DNA of 64,000 bases from Gemmatimonadaceae bacterium (lineage in GTDB: Bacteria > Gemmatimonadota > Gemmatimonadetes > Gemmatimonadales > Gemmatimonadaceae): contig JAICWO010000010.1 in NCBI GenBank assembly GCA_025934775.1, forward strand, positions 1 to 64,000, in the 5' to 3' direction. Shown here piece by piece: positions 25,284 to 33,770 of the stretch; the stretch's first letter is position 1, and every line of letters starts with the position of its first letter. The notes under the pieces were generated by a model. The model ran no database searches, had not been told where the DNA came from, and saw only the letters and a program-made list of their open reading frames with translations. Made by a program: the position numbers and the translations under genes.

Positions 25284-25870
25284 GACGCAGCTCCTGTCGC
25301 GCGCCTGCGTTCGGCGATCCAGCGCTTGAATCGGAATGCGTTCTCCGGGAGCTGGAGATCCATGCCGTAGTGATCCGGTCCGACCGGCTCGACCTTGGCG
25401 ACGATCACGCTCAGATCGTCGCGGTCGAGCGCGTCGACGAATGCTTCGCCGAAGGCGGTCACGTCCGACACGCCGACCGCGTGCTCGATCCCGGCGCCCC
25501 GCGCGATCGCCGCGATGTCGGTGATGCCAGAAGTCGTATGCGACGTGAACCCGCCCGTGGACAGCAGGCTTCCGTTGTCGAACACGACGTGCACGAGATT
25601 CTTTGGCCGATAGCGCGCGAGCGTCGCGAAGGTGCCGAGGTTCATCAGCACCGAGCCATCCCCGTCGAGCACGATCACGCGTTCGCGCGGCAGGTGCGTC
25701 GCGAGCCCGAGCCCGATCGACGACGCGAGCCCCATCGCGTGCTGGAGATAAAAGAAGTTGTCGCGATGGCCGAGGTTGTAGAGCTCCTGGGCGCACGCGC
25801 CCATGATCGTCACGACGAGCTTGTCCTCGAGCTCGGGGTACATCATCTCGATGCAGCCGGCGCGCCGCAT
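25280..25870 (-). CDS. TPP-dependent decarboxylase, beta (TPP-binding) subunit, sulfopyruvate/phosphonopyruvate type
   Basis: A 196-residue protein corresponding to the C-terminal domain of TPP decarboxylases. The cofactor motif is VIVLDGDGSVLMNLGTFATL (GDGS) followed by Asn in VVFDNGSLLSTGGF. The split layout and length match the beta subunit of sulfopyruvate decarboxylase (ComE) and related phosphonopyruvate decarboxylases, which turn a 2-oxo acid into the aldehyde. It starts 3 bases after the alpha gene and overlaps the aminotransferase gene, so the three are one operon. Substrate choice between sulfo-, phosphono- or another oxo acid is open; no PEP mutase or sulfolactate enzyme is nearby. 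Confidence 0.85.
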   Translation of the reverse strand: MRRAGCIEMMYPELEDKLVVTIMGACAQELYNLGHRDNFFYLQHAMGLASSIGLGLATHLPRERVIVLDGDGSVLMNLGTFATLARYRPKNLVHVVFDNGSLLSTGGFTSHTTSGITDIAAIARGAGIEHAVGVSDVTAFGEAFVDALDRDDLSVIVAKVEPVGPDHYGMDLQLPENAFRFKRWIAERRRATGAAS

Positions 25871-25873
25871 GGC

Positions 25874-26383
25874 TCAATCCTCCATCAGGTCGCGCGTGAG
25901 CAGCAACGCGACCGGCGAGAGGGAGCTCTGCGAAAAGGTGTACGCTTCGCGGATCTGCTTCGCGACGTCGTCCGGTCGCCGCGCGTACTCGAATGGAATG
26001 CCGAGGGCGCGCAGCACACTCTCGGTGACGATGCCGCCGCGCGTGTGCCACGGATACGGCTCGCCCCAATGCCCGCGCAGCGCGACGAGCATGCAGAGCG
26101 GAACATGATAGAGCTGTGCGAGCGAGACGATGCCGTTGATCGCGCCGAAGAAGCCGTGGTTCTGCATCAGCAGCACGTGTGGCGTGCCGGCGAAGTACGC
26201 GCCCGCGGCGATGCCGATCGCCTCCTCTTCCTTGCACACCTGGATCAGCGAGATCTCGGGATCATCCTCGGCGCGCTGCAGCAGGAGGCCGAGCCACGTC
26301 TCGGGGAGCGCGGAGATGGACGTGATCCCGGCGGCTTTGATGCCGTCGAAGATGATCTTGCTGTTGTCGTAGGAGACCGTCAT
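25874..26383 (-). CDS. TPP-dependent decarboxylase, alpha (pyrimidine-binding) subunit
   Basis: A 169-residue protein corresponding to the N-terminal domain of TPP decarboxylases. The catalytic Glu region is IQVCKEEEAIGIAAGAYFAG at about residue 50, as in sulfopyruvate decarboxylase alpha (ComD), and HVLLMQNHGFFGAINGIVSL contains the conserved Gln-Asn stretch. With the beta chain it would build the active site at the subunit interface. It is the first gene of the operon. A hairpin with arms CGCTCGAC and GTCGAGCG (26402-26424) lies upstream, between this gene and the end of the permease gene, and may end the permease transcript. Confidence 0.85.
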   Translation of the reverse strand: MTVSYDNSKIIFDGIKAAGITSISALPETWLGLLLQRAEDDPEISLIQVCKEEEAIGIAAGAYFAGTPHVLLMQNHGFFGAINGIVSLAQLYHVPLCMLVALRGHWGEPYPWHTRGGIVTESVLRALGIPFEYARRPDDVAKQIREAYTFSQSSLSPVALLLTRDLMED

Positions 26384-26449
26384 TGCGGAGGAAGTATCGC
26401 GCGCTCGACGCGGAGTGTCGAGCGGGTCCTCCCGGCCGCTCCTCCTTCG

Positions 26450-29158
26450 CTACTCCTGCCGCAGCACCTGCATCGGCGCGATGCGGAGCGCCGCACGAGC
26501 CGGGAGTACCATCGCTACGCCGCCCACGACGAGCAGCAGCACCGCGACGCCCGCCAGTCCGGCCACGCCGAGCCCCGGCAGCGGCAGCGTGAGGCTGTCG
26601 ATCAGCCCCGTCTCTCCGAGCGAAAGCGCCAATCCGACCACCAGCCCGACGCCGACCAATCGCATCTCGCGACGCATGACGAGCCTGAGCACCGCGCGCG
26701 GGCCCGCCCCCATGGCGACGTGGACCGCGATCTCCCGGCGCCGCTGCTGCACCGCGAACGACACGACGCCGTACAAACCGATCAACGCGAGAGCGAGTCC
26801 GAGCGCCGCGATCGAGGCGGTGATGCTCGCCGCGTACCGGAAGGGAACCACCTCCTGATCGTGCACGCTGGTCAACGACTTCACATCCAGCGGCTCGTCG
26901 CGATCGACGGACGTGGCGATGTCGCGCAGCGTCCGCACGAGCACTGGCGCCGAAAGGTCCGACCGCACGAGCAGCGGCATGTCGACCGTGGCGAAGTCGG
27001 AGTCCGTCGCGGGCCGGTAGACGTACCCCGACGTATCGTCGTCCCAGAGATTCATGCTGTGCGCGTCCGTCGCCACGCCGACGACCTGCACGACCTCGCG
27101 CACCTCGCCGTTCGCACGCAGCATGCGCAGCTTCTGGCCGGCCGCTCGTGTCGCCGGCCAGAGCGCTCGCGCCGCGGCTTGCGTCACGATCGCGACCGGC
27201 GCATTCGTGGCGCTGTCGGCGGCGCTGAACGCGCGGCCATCCACGATCGATTGGCCGACCACGTCGAAGTAGCTCGGCGTAATGCGGTCGGTCGGCAGCG
27301 CGTGGATCGACGACTCGTCGTCGTTTGACTCGCCGACGCGGACTCGCGTGAGCGGCCACGAGGAGAACGGCATGCTGCTGCCGCGCGCCGTCGCGGCGAC
27401 CCCCGACGCGTGCGCGACGCGCGCGGCGAACGTCGCGCGGTCTGACACGAGAAGCGGCGTGAGTCGATCGCGCGGAGCGAGCCCGAAGCTCGCCAGCGAT
27501 ACGCGATCGGCGACGATCCCAGAACGCGCCGACGCGAAGCGCGCCACACCGCGCGTGAGAATGGCCGCCGCCGCGATGAGCACCACCGAACCGGCGACCT
27601 GCGCGACGATCAACCCGTCCCGAAGCCGCGATCGTCGCACGTGGCCGCCCGCGGCCGCATCGTCGCCCTTGAGCATCCCGTTGAGATTGGGCGACGTCGC
27701 GTGCAGCGCCGGCGCGAGGCCGAACGTGAGCGCGCTCACCGCGGCGAGCACGATCGTGTAGATCACGACGCGCCAGCTCGGATGGAGCGCGAGCATCAGC
27801 GTGCCGTACGTCGACGGGACGAAGCTGAAGTACGACCGCGAGATGATGCTCACGGTCCATGAGGACAACGCGAATCCCACGATCGCGCCCGCGGCCGCGA
27901 TCAGCAGGCTTTCGGTGAGGAGCTGGCGCACGAGCCGATTGCGCGACGCGCCCATCGCGAGGCGCACCGCGATCTCGCGCTGGCGAACGAGCGCTCGCGA
28001 GAGCAGCAGGTTCGCGAGATTCGAGCACGCGATGACCAACACGAGTCCCACGACGAAGAGCGCCGGCGCGAGGGCGAGGAACACTCGCGCGTCCGGCGGC
28101 AACAGCGATTCGCTCGGCTGCAGCCTGGCGCCCACGACGCGCAGCTGCGCATCGGGCGAGCTCGCCGGCACCGGGGGTTCGGCGATGAACCCCGACAGCT
28201 CGGAGACGGCTTGCTGCATCGTCGCGCCGGCGCGCAAGCGCGCGTGCACGACGATGAATCGATTCTTCGGATCGAGCAGTCGCCCGGGCGTGCCGCCGAC
28301 GCGCTCGCCCTGCGCGAGCGTCATCCACATGTCCGGCACGAGCGGGTTCGCGCCGACGAAGCTCGCGTTCGCGATGCCGACGATCGTCGCGTGTGTGCCG
28401 TTCACGACGATGTCATGCCCAATTGCGGTTGGCGCGCGCGCGAACGCGCTCGTCCAATACGCGTCGCTGATCACGACCACGGGGCTGCCGTCGACACGGT
28501 CGTCGTTCGGCGAGAGCACGCGGCCGAGCTGCGCCGATCCACCCAGGGCGATGAAGTAGTTGCCCGTGGCGAAGCCGATGCTCGCAGGACGCGCGGCGAC
28601 CGCGGGCGACGCTTTCACCGCCATCGGCTCGGCGTCGTACCCGACGACGTCCTGGATGGTGCGAGCGTGCGCCGCGATCGTCGTGACCTCCGAGTACGCG
28701 AAGCGGATGCTGGTCACGTTGCGCGCGTCGAGCGTTTGCAGCCGGACCAAACGCTCCGGATGCGCGACGGGGAGCGGGCGCCAGGCGAGCGCATCGATGA
28801 GCGTGAAGAACCCGGCGTTCACGCCGATCGCGATGCCGACGGCGCCGACGGCGATCACGGCGAAGCCCGGACCGCGCCGCAGCATGCGCGCGCCGTAGCG
28901 CACGTCCTGCCACAGATCCTCCAGCCAATGGAAGCCCCACTCGTCGCGGCTCCGCTCGCCAAGCGCGAGCGCATTGCCAAAGCGGCGGCGCGTCGCGACG
29001 CGCGCCTCGTCTGCGGACAAGCCGCGCTCCACGTAGCGCGCCGCACGGAGGTCGAGATGCAGACGCATCTCGGTCTCGAGATCCTTCGTCGAGCGATCGC
29101 GCGAGAGGAGGAGCCGCGCGCGCCGCAGCGCGCTGGTCACCGATGCGAGCATCGACAT
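26450..29158 (-). CDS. Orphan duplicated permease (ADOP family) with N-terminal prefix domain
   Basis: A 902-residue inner-membrane protein. A helical permease-prefix domain covers about residues 1-75 (TKDLETEMRLHLDLRAARYVERGLSADEAR), and the first membrane helix follows at about 100-125 (GFAVIAVGAVGIAIGVNAGF). The two MacB-like periplasmic cores and two FtsX units follow, with membrane segments near 370-390, 420-445, 465-490, 530-550 and three at the C-terminus. No ATPase is encoded nearby. The upstream PadR gene ends one base before this ATG region, so the permease is under PadR control. Typical length for the family is 800-900. The transported compound is unknown. Confidence 0.88.
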   Translation of the reverse strand: MSMLASVTSALRRARLLLSRDRSTKDLETEMRLHLDLRAARYVERGLSADEARVATRRRFGNALALGERSRDEWGFHWLEDLWQDVRYGARMLRRGPGFAVIAVGAVGIAIGVNAGFFTLIDALAWRPLPVAHPERLVRLQTLDARNVTSIRFAYSEVTTIAAHARTIQDVVGYDAEPMAVKASPAVAARPASIGFATGNYFIALGGSAQLGRVLSPNDDRVDGSPVVVISDAYWTSAFARAPTAIGHDIVVNGTHATIVGIANASFVGANPLVPDMWMTLAQGERVGGTPGRLLDPKNRFIVVHARLRAGATMQQAVSELSGFIAEPPVPASSPDAQLRVVGARLQPSESLLPPDARVFLALAPALFVVGLVLVIACSNLANLLLSRALVRQREIAVRLAMGASRNRLVRQLLTESLLIAAAGAIVGFALSSWTVSIISRSYFSFVPSTYGTLMLALHPSWRVVIYTIVLAAVSALTFGLAPALHATSPNLNGMLKGDDAAAGGHVRRSRLRDGLIVAQVAGSVVLIAAAAILTRGVARFASARSGIVADRVSLASFGLAPRDRLTPLLVSDRATFAARVAHASGVAATARGSSMPFSSWPLTRVRVGESNDDESSIHALPTDRITPSYFDVVGQSIVDGRAFSAADSATNAPVAIVTQAAARALWPATRAAGQKLRMLRANGEVREVVQVVGVATDAHSMNLWDDDTSGYVYRPATDSDFATVDMPLLVRSDLSAPVLVRTLRDIATSVDRDEPLDVKSLTSVHDQEVVPFRYAASITASIAALGLALALIGLYGVVSFAVQQRRREIAVHVAMGAGPRAVLRLVMRREMRLVGVGLVVGLALSLGETGLIDSLTLPLPGLGVAGLAGVAVLLLVVGGVAMVLPARAALRIAPMQVLRQE

Positions 29159-29159
29159 G

Positions 29160-29501
29160 TCACGCCGGCTGGAGGATGCGAGCGATCGCGGACGACACGC
29201 GCTTGTACGCTTCGACCTCGCGGGCGAGCTGCTGTCGACCGTGCGCTGTGAGGTGGTAATAGCGCGCGCGCCGGTTCTCGGCGGTGCGCCCCCATTCGCC
29301 GTGGATCCAGCCTTTGACGAGCATGCGTTGCAGGGCCGGATAGAGCGACCCCTCCTCGACCTGGAGCACGTCGCGCGAGCGGCGCTCGATGGCGTCGGCG
29401 ATCTCGAAGCCGTGGAGCTCGCCGCCGGCGGCGGCGAGCGTGCGGAGCACGAGCATGTCCAGGGTGCCGGGCGGGATGGGGTCGCGTTCGGTCGCGGTCA
29501 T
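29160..29501 (-). CDS. PadR-family transcriptional repressor
   Basis: A 113-residue winged-helix regulator. PGTLDMLVLRTLAAAGGELHGFEIADAIE is the recognition-helix half, VEEGSLYPALQRMLVKGWI is the wing region shared by PadR proteins, and the C-terminal helix (about residues 85-113) would give the dimer. It is the first gene of an operon with the orphan permease (one base between stop and next ATG). Two copies of an inverted repeat lie directly upstream of its ATG, so autoregulation is likely. The inducer is unknown; many PadR proteins of this layout respond to phenolic or antimicrobial compounds, which is family knowledge and not visible here. Confidence 0.92.
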   Translation of the reverse strand: MTATERDPIPPGTLDMLVLRTLAAAGGELHGFEIADAIERRSRDVLQVEEGSLYPALQRMLVKGWIHGEWGRTAENRRARYYHLTAHGRQQLAREVEAYKRVSSAIARILQPA

Positions 29502-29545
29502 TGCATAGGCTCTCTATGTCAGCGTTGCATAGGCTATCTATGTCA
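29501..29545 (-). promoter_or_regulatory. Tandem PadR operators CATAG-N5-CTATG
   Basis: Two near-identical 21-bp blocks, 29501-29521 and 29525-29545, differ at one base. Each contains the perfect inverted repeat CATAG...CTATG (29504-29518 and 29528-29542), spaced 24 bp apart. The first touches the PadR start codon. Confidence 0.8.
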
Positions 29546-29635
29546 CGGCTCGGTGTCAAGGCGGGAATCGGCGGCGTGGTTGCGCCCGCGGGAGTCGGGG
29601 ACGAATATGGTCGAAGGACTCAGCCCCGATTGCCC

Positions 29636-30637
29636 ATGCCTCGACTTGCCATCCGCACTGCCGCGCATCTCGCCGCCTGCCTGCTGGTTCTCGGCGGCGT
29701 AGCGCACGCCCAGACGCCGCACTCCGGCAATCCGATTCTCCCCGGCTGGTACGCCGATCCCGAAGCGCACGTCTTCGACGGACAGTACTGGATCTACCCC
29801 ACGTACTCCGCGCCGTACAACGAGCAAACGTTCATGGACGTGTTCTCGTCGCCGGATCTGGTCACGTGGACCAAGCACTCGCACGCGCTCGACACCGCGA
29901 ACGTCAAGTGGGCCCACCGCGCCGTCTGGGCGCCGTCGGTGATCGAGAAGGACGGCTGGTACTACATCTTTTTCGGCGCGAACGACATTCAGAACGACAC
30001 CCAGGCCGGCGGCATCGGCATCGCGCGCTCGCGGAATCCGGGTGGCCCGTTCGTCGACTACCTCGGCAAACCGCTGATCGACAAGTTCCACAACGGCGCG
30101 CAGCCAATCGATCCGTACGTATTCAAGGATTATGATGGCGCGTACTACATCACGTACGGCGGCTGGAAGCACTGCAACATCGCGAAGCTGAAGGACGACT
30201 TCACCGGATTCGTACCGTTCGCCGACGGCACCACGTTCAAGGAGATCACGCCGGACGGTTACGTCGAGGGATCGTTCATGCTCCTCAAGGATCACAAGTA
30301 CTACTTCATGTGGTCCGAGGGCGGATGGGGCGGCCCGAACTACGCCGTGGCGTACGCGATCGGAACGTCGCCGATCGGGCCGTTCAAGCGGATCGGCAAG
30401 ATCCTCCAGCAGGATTCCACCGTCGCCACGGGAGCGGGACACCACTCCGTCCTCTACTCACCGGCGTCGCACAAGTACTACATCGTCTATCATCGCCGGC
30501 CGCTGGGCGAGCACGATCCGAATCATCGCGTCGTGAGCATCGACGAGCTGCACTTTGACACGAACGGCCTGATCGAGCCGGTGAAGATCACCTTCGAGGG
30601 TGTCGCGGCGGATCCGCTGCGCGGTGGGTCGAAGTAG
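29636..30637 (+). CDS. Exported glycoside hydrolase family 43-like enzyme
   Basis: A 333-residue exported five-bladed beta-propeller enzyme. The signal peptide is about residues 1-25 (RLAIRTAAHLAACLLVLGGVAHA). The three acidic catalytic positions of GH43 can be placed: Asp in GWYADPEAHVF (base), Asp in QPIDPYVFKDYD (pKa modulator) and Glu in GYVEGSFMLLKD (acid). GH43 enzymes release arabinose or xylose from plant polysaccharides. I chose the ATG at 29636 because the signal peptide starts there. It is divergent from the PadR gene, and the PadR operators lie about 90 bases upstream, so PadR might also influence it. It stands alone, without a polysaccharide-utilisation cluster. Confidence 0.9.
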   Translation: MPRLAIRTAAHLAACLLVLGGVAHAQTPHSGNPILPGWYADPEAHVFDGQYWIYPTYSAPYNEQTFMDVFSSPDLVTWTKHSHALDTANVKWAHRAVWAPSVIEKDGWYYIFFGANDIQNDTQAGGIGIARSRNPGGPFVDYLGKPLIDKFHNGAQPIDPYVFKDYDGAYYITYGGWKHCNIAKLKDDFTGFVPFADGTTFKEITPDGYVEGSFMLLKDHKYYFMWSEGGWGGPNYAVAYAIGTSPIGPFKRIGKILQQDSTVATGAGHHSVLYSPASHKYYIVYHRRPLGEHDPNHRVVSIDELHFDTNGLIEPVKITFEGVAADPLRGGSK

Positions 30638-30655
30638 TCGCGCGCGCCGAACCAG

Positions 30656-33352
30656 TCATTCGTCGCGCAGGGCGCGGATCGGGTCGATGCGTAGCGCGCG
30701 CCGCGCCGGCACCGCGCTCGCCACGATCGCGACGATGGTTACGAGCACGACGACGGTCGTGAGCACGAGGGGATCGCGCGGCGGCACGCCAAACAGGATC
30801 GCCCGCAGCGCACCCGCCACGAGCACCGCGAGCGCGAGGCCGATGGCGACGCCGATCCACGCGAGCCGCATTCCCTGACCGACGACGAGACGCAGGATCA
30901 CCGGCATCCGCGCGCCAAGCGCGACTCGTACGCCGATCTCCCGCGTGCGCTGCGCGACGGAGTAGGCGATGACGCCGTACATCCCGACCGTCGCCAACAG
31001 CAGCGCGAGCACGCCGAAGATCGATGCGAACTCGGAGCCGAGCCGCGGAAAGATGAGCGCCTGTCCGTCGCGGAGGTGCTGCTCGATCGTCCGTGTGTCG
31101 AAAACAGGCAGTTGCGCATCGACCGAGGTGATCGCACGGCGAAGCCCGGGCAGCGCGGCAGCGGCATCAGTGTTCGTGTATACGAGGAGCGTCATCTCCT
31201 CCGGCACGAGCTGCCCGAGCGGACGGAAGATGTACGGATGCGGCGTCTCGCCGGGGACGAGGTCCTGCATCCCGCGCACGACGCCCACGACCTCGAGCAC
31301 CGGACCGCCCGCCGAGCGCGTGTGGAATTGCTTGCCGACCGCGCTCTCGCCGGGCCAGAGCGCCTTCGCGAGCGCGTCGTTCACGATCGCGACTTGCGTC
31401 GCACCGGCTGAGTCGCCCGGAACGAACGTCCGTCCGGCGAGCAGCGGGACGTCCATCGTCGCGAAGTAGTCGCCGCCCACCGCGTCGTAGAAGTAGTTGA
31501 AGCCGTTGACGGGTACGTGCGCGGACGATGCGATCGGAAAGACCGGCACGTTGTCGCGAGAGAAGCCGAACGGCAGAAAGCCGGTGAGCGCGACGGATCG
31601 CGCGCCGGGAATCGACGCGGCTTTGGCCAGGATGTCGTGGTACATCCGCGTTGCTCGTACGCTGTCGTACGCGGGCGCACGCCATTCTGTCGCCGCCATC
31701 GCGACGTGATCGGGGCGAAAGCCGAAATCCATGTGCAGCGCGTTCCGCGCGCTCCGCACGAGCAGGCCGGCGCAGACGAGCACCACCACCGACACCGCGA
31801 CCTGCGCGATGACGAGCGTCGAGCGCAGCCGCGTGTGGCCGCCGCTCGCGGAGTTGCCCGCGCTCGCCTTCAGCAGCGAATTGAGATCGCGATGGCGCGC
31901 CGCGGCCGCCGGAGCGATCGATGCAACGACCGCCGCGACGAGCGTCGCGAGCGCAAGAAACGCCAGCACCCGGCCGTCGAGCTCCATCCCCCAACGGATC
32001 GGCAGATCGGTCGCGATACGAATCGATTGCATCGCGCGCACGGCGGCGAAGGTCACCGGGAGCGCCGCCAGGCCGCCGCCGAGTGACAGCAGCGAGCACT
32101 CGACGAGCGCCTGTCGCACGATCCGCCACTGACTCGCGCCGAGCGCGGTGCGGATCGCGAGCTCGCGCCGGCGCACGACGACGCGTGCCAGGAGCACGCT
32201 CGCCACATTCGCGCACGCGACCAGCAGGACCAGCAGCACGAGCGACATGAAGATTGCCGCGACGACCGGCGTCGAGCCCGAGATCGAGACGTCGGGCCGC
32301 GCGAAGTGCTCGCGGACGACCATCTCGTCGACGTTCGCGTTCGTGAGCGGGTATGCGCGGGCGAGTTGTGCCGCCTTCAGGTGGAGCGCGCGTGCGGCGG
32401 CGCTCATCGAGACGCCGTCGCGGAGCCGGCCGAACACATTGACGAGAATGTTTCGGCGATTCGAGAGCGCTGCCGTGACGACCGGCCCGACCTGGTTGAT
32501 CGGAACGACGCCATCCAACTCCGTCACCGCGCGCACGCCGTGGAAGCTCGGCGGCATCACACCGATCACCGTCACCGGATGATCGTTGATTCGAATGACG
32601 CGGCCGATCACGCCGGAGTCGCCCGCGAAGCGACGCTGCCACGCCACGTAGGTCAGGACCATTTCCGGATGTGCGAGCTCGCCGTCGTCATCGCCCGGTG
32701 AGAACGTGCGGCCGAGCATCGGCGCCAGGCCGAGCGTGGAGAAATAGTTCGCCGTCGCGTCGTCGATCCAGATGCGATCGGCGCCTCGATCGGTGTTCAG
32801 ATCGACGAGGCGGCTCGTGTACGCGGTGAGCGACGCGAAGACCGCCGTGTCGGCGCGGATGTCCGCGTAGTCGGGATACGAGAGCGGATGCGGAATCGCG
32901 AGCTCGCGATCGGTGCGGCCGAGCACGACCAACTCGCGGCCGTACGCGCCCGGGAGCGGTCGGAACATGAACGCATCGACGACGCTGTAGATCGCGCTGG
33001 TGATGCCGATGCCAAGCGCGAACGTGAGCACGACGACGGCGACGAGACCGGGGCTGCGGCGCAGCGCGCGCACGGCGACTTTGACGTCGCGTCCCAGATC
33101 GCCGAGCGCATTCGCGCGACGATCGAGGGCGGCGTGGCGTTCGTCCATGTCGCGCAGCGTGGCGCGCGTGCGATCGACGTCGCCGAACTCTCGCTCGGCC
33201 CGCGCGCGGGCGGCGCCGCGGTCGAGGCCGGCCGCGCACAGCTCGTCGGCGCGCGCGTCGATGTGGAACGCGACCTCGGCGTCGACGTCGGCGGCGACGT
33301 TGGGTCGCCAGAAGCGGAGATACCGATGCCACTTCGCGCTCTGATTCGCCAT
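30656..33352 (-). CDS. Orphan duplicated permease (ADOP family) with N-terminal prefix domain
   Basis: An 898-residue inner-membrane protein, built like the permease at 26450 and probably its distant paralogue. The prefix domain is at about residues 10-80 (DVDAEVAFHIDARADELCAA), and the first membrane helix at about 98-120 (GLVAVVVLTFALGIGITSAI). MacB-like core motifs include WIDDATANYFSTLGLAPMLG and TVIGVMPPSFHGV. Paired FtsX units end with RTREIGVRVALGARM and the final ARRALRIDPIRALRDE. The gene follows its PadR regulator by 7 bases. No ATPase partner is present. Substrate unknown. Confidence 0.88.
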   Translation of the reverse strand: MANQSAKWHRYLRFWRPNVAADVDAEVAFHIDARADELCAAGLDRGAARARAEREFGDVDRTRATLRDMDERHAALDRRANALGDLGRDVKVAVRALRRSPGLVAVVVLTFALGIGITSAIYSVVDAFMFRPLPGAYGRELVVLGRTDRELAIPHPLSYPDYADIRADTAVFASLTAYTSRLVDLNTDRGADRIWIDDATANYFSTLGLAPMLGRTFSPGDDDGELAHPEMVLTYVAWQRRFAGDSGVIGRVIRINDHPVTVIGVMPPSFHGVRAVTELDGVVPINQVGPVVTAALSNRRNILVNVFGRLRDGVSMSAAARALHLKAAQLARAYPLTNANVDEMVVREHFARPDVSISGSTPVVAAIFMSLVLLVLLVACANVASVLLARVVVRRRELAIRTALGASQWRIVRQALVECSLLSLGGGLAALPVTFAAVRAMQSIRIATDLPIRWGMELDGRVLAFLALATLVAAVVASIAPAAAARHRDLNSLLKASAGNSASGGHTRLRSTLVIAQVAVSVVVLVCAGLLVRSARNALHMDFGFRPDHVAMAATEWRAPAYDSVRATRMYHDILAKAASIPGARSVALTGFLPFGFSRDNVPVFPIASSAHVPVNGFNYFYDAVGGDYFATMDVPLLAGRTFVPGDSAGATQVAIVNDALAKALWPGESAVGKQFHTRSAGGPVLEVVGVVRGMQDLVPGETPHPYIFRPLGQLVPEEMTLLVYTNTDAAAALPGLRRAITSVDAQLPVFDTRTIEQHLRDGQALIFPRLGSEFASIFGVLALLLATVGMYGVIAYSVAQRTREIGVRVALGARMPVILRLVVGQGMRLAWIGVAIGLALAVLVAGALRAILFGVPPRDPLVLTTVVVLVTIVAIVASAVPARRALRIDPIRALRDE

Positions 33353-33359
33353 GGCTGCC

Positions 33360-33710
33360 TCAGGCCGGTTGCGCGGTCGCGTGTATGACTTTACTCACGG
33401 CGCGCGAGTAGAGATCCCAACTCGCGGCCCGGGCGCGGAGCTGCTGGCGGCCCTTGGGAGTGAGCGTGTAGTACTTGGCGCGCCGATTGTTCTCGGTGAG
33501 TCCCCAATCGGCGCCGATCAACCCGCGATGCTCCATGCGGTGCAGGGCGGGGTAGAGCGCGCCGTCGTCGATCTGGAGGATCTCGTCCGTGGTCTGTCGG
33601 ATCCATTTGGCGATCCCGAACCCGTGCATCGGTCCCCAGGACAGCGACTTGAGGACCATGACGTCGAGCGTGCCCTGGAGCAGATCGAGGTCGGCGGCGG
33701 TAGGCGGCAT
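33360..33710 (-). CDS. PadR-family transcriptional repressor
   Basis: A 116-residue winged-helix regulator paralogous to the one at 29160. It shows LLQGTLDVMVLKSLSWGPMHGFGIAKWI, IDDGALYPALHRMEHRGLI and WGLTENNRRAKYYTLTPKGR, all matching the PadR domain. It heads an operon with the permease at 30656. A pair of 23-bp repeats lies just upstream of the ATG, different in sequence from those of the other PadR operon, so the two repressors probably bind different sites. The upstream kinase gene on the same strand ends inside the outer repeat. Confidence 0.92.
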   Translation of the reverse strand: MPPTAADLDLLQGTLDVMVLKSLSWGPMHGFGIAKWIRQTTDEILQIDDGALYPALHRMEHRGLIGADWGLTENNRRAKYYTLTPKGRQQLRARAASWDLYSRAVSKVIHATAQPA

Positions 33711-33714
33711 GGAG

Positions 33715-33770
33715 TACCCTTAGGATGTAAGGGGAAGATGCCGCTGTTACCCTAAGGTGTCAAGGGGAAG
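33715..33770 (-). promoter_or_regulatory. Tandem operator-like repeats upstream of the second PadR gene
   Basis: Two 23-bp blocks, 33715-33737 and 33748-33770, share TACCCTnAGG near one end and AAGGGGAAG at the other, with CCCTT...AAGGG inverted symmetry in the first. Spacing is 33 bp. The outer copy overlaps the last codons of the kinase gene. Confidence 0.7.

Noticed and set aside
24135-26383. Phosphonate biosynthesis cluster
   Set aside because: Neither PEP mutase nor a PhnW-like transaminase is present; only the decarboxylase subunits match.
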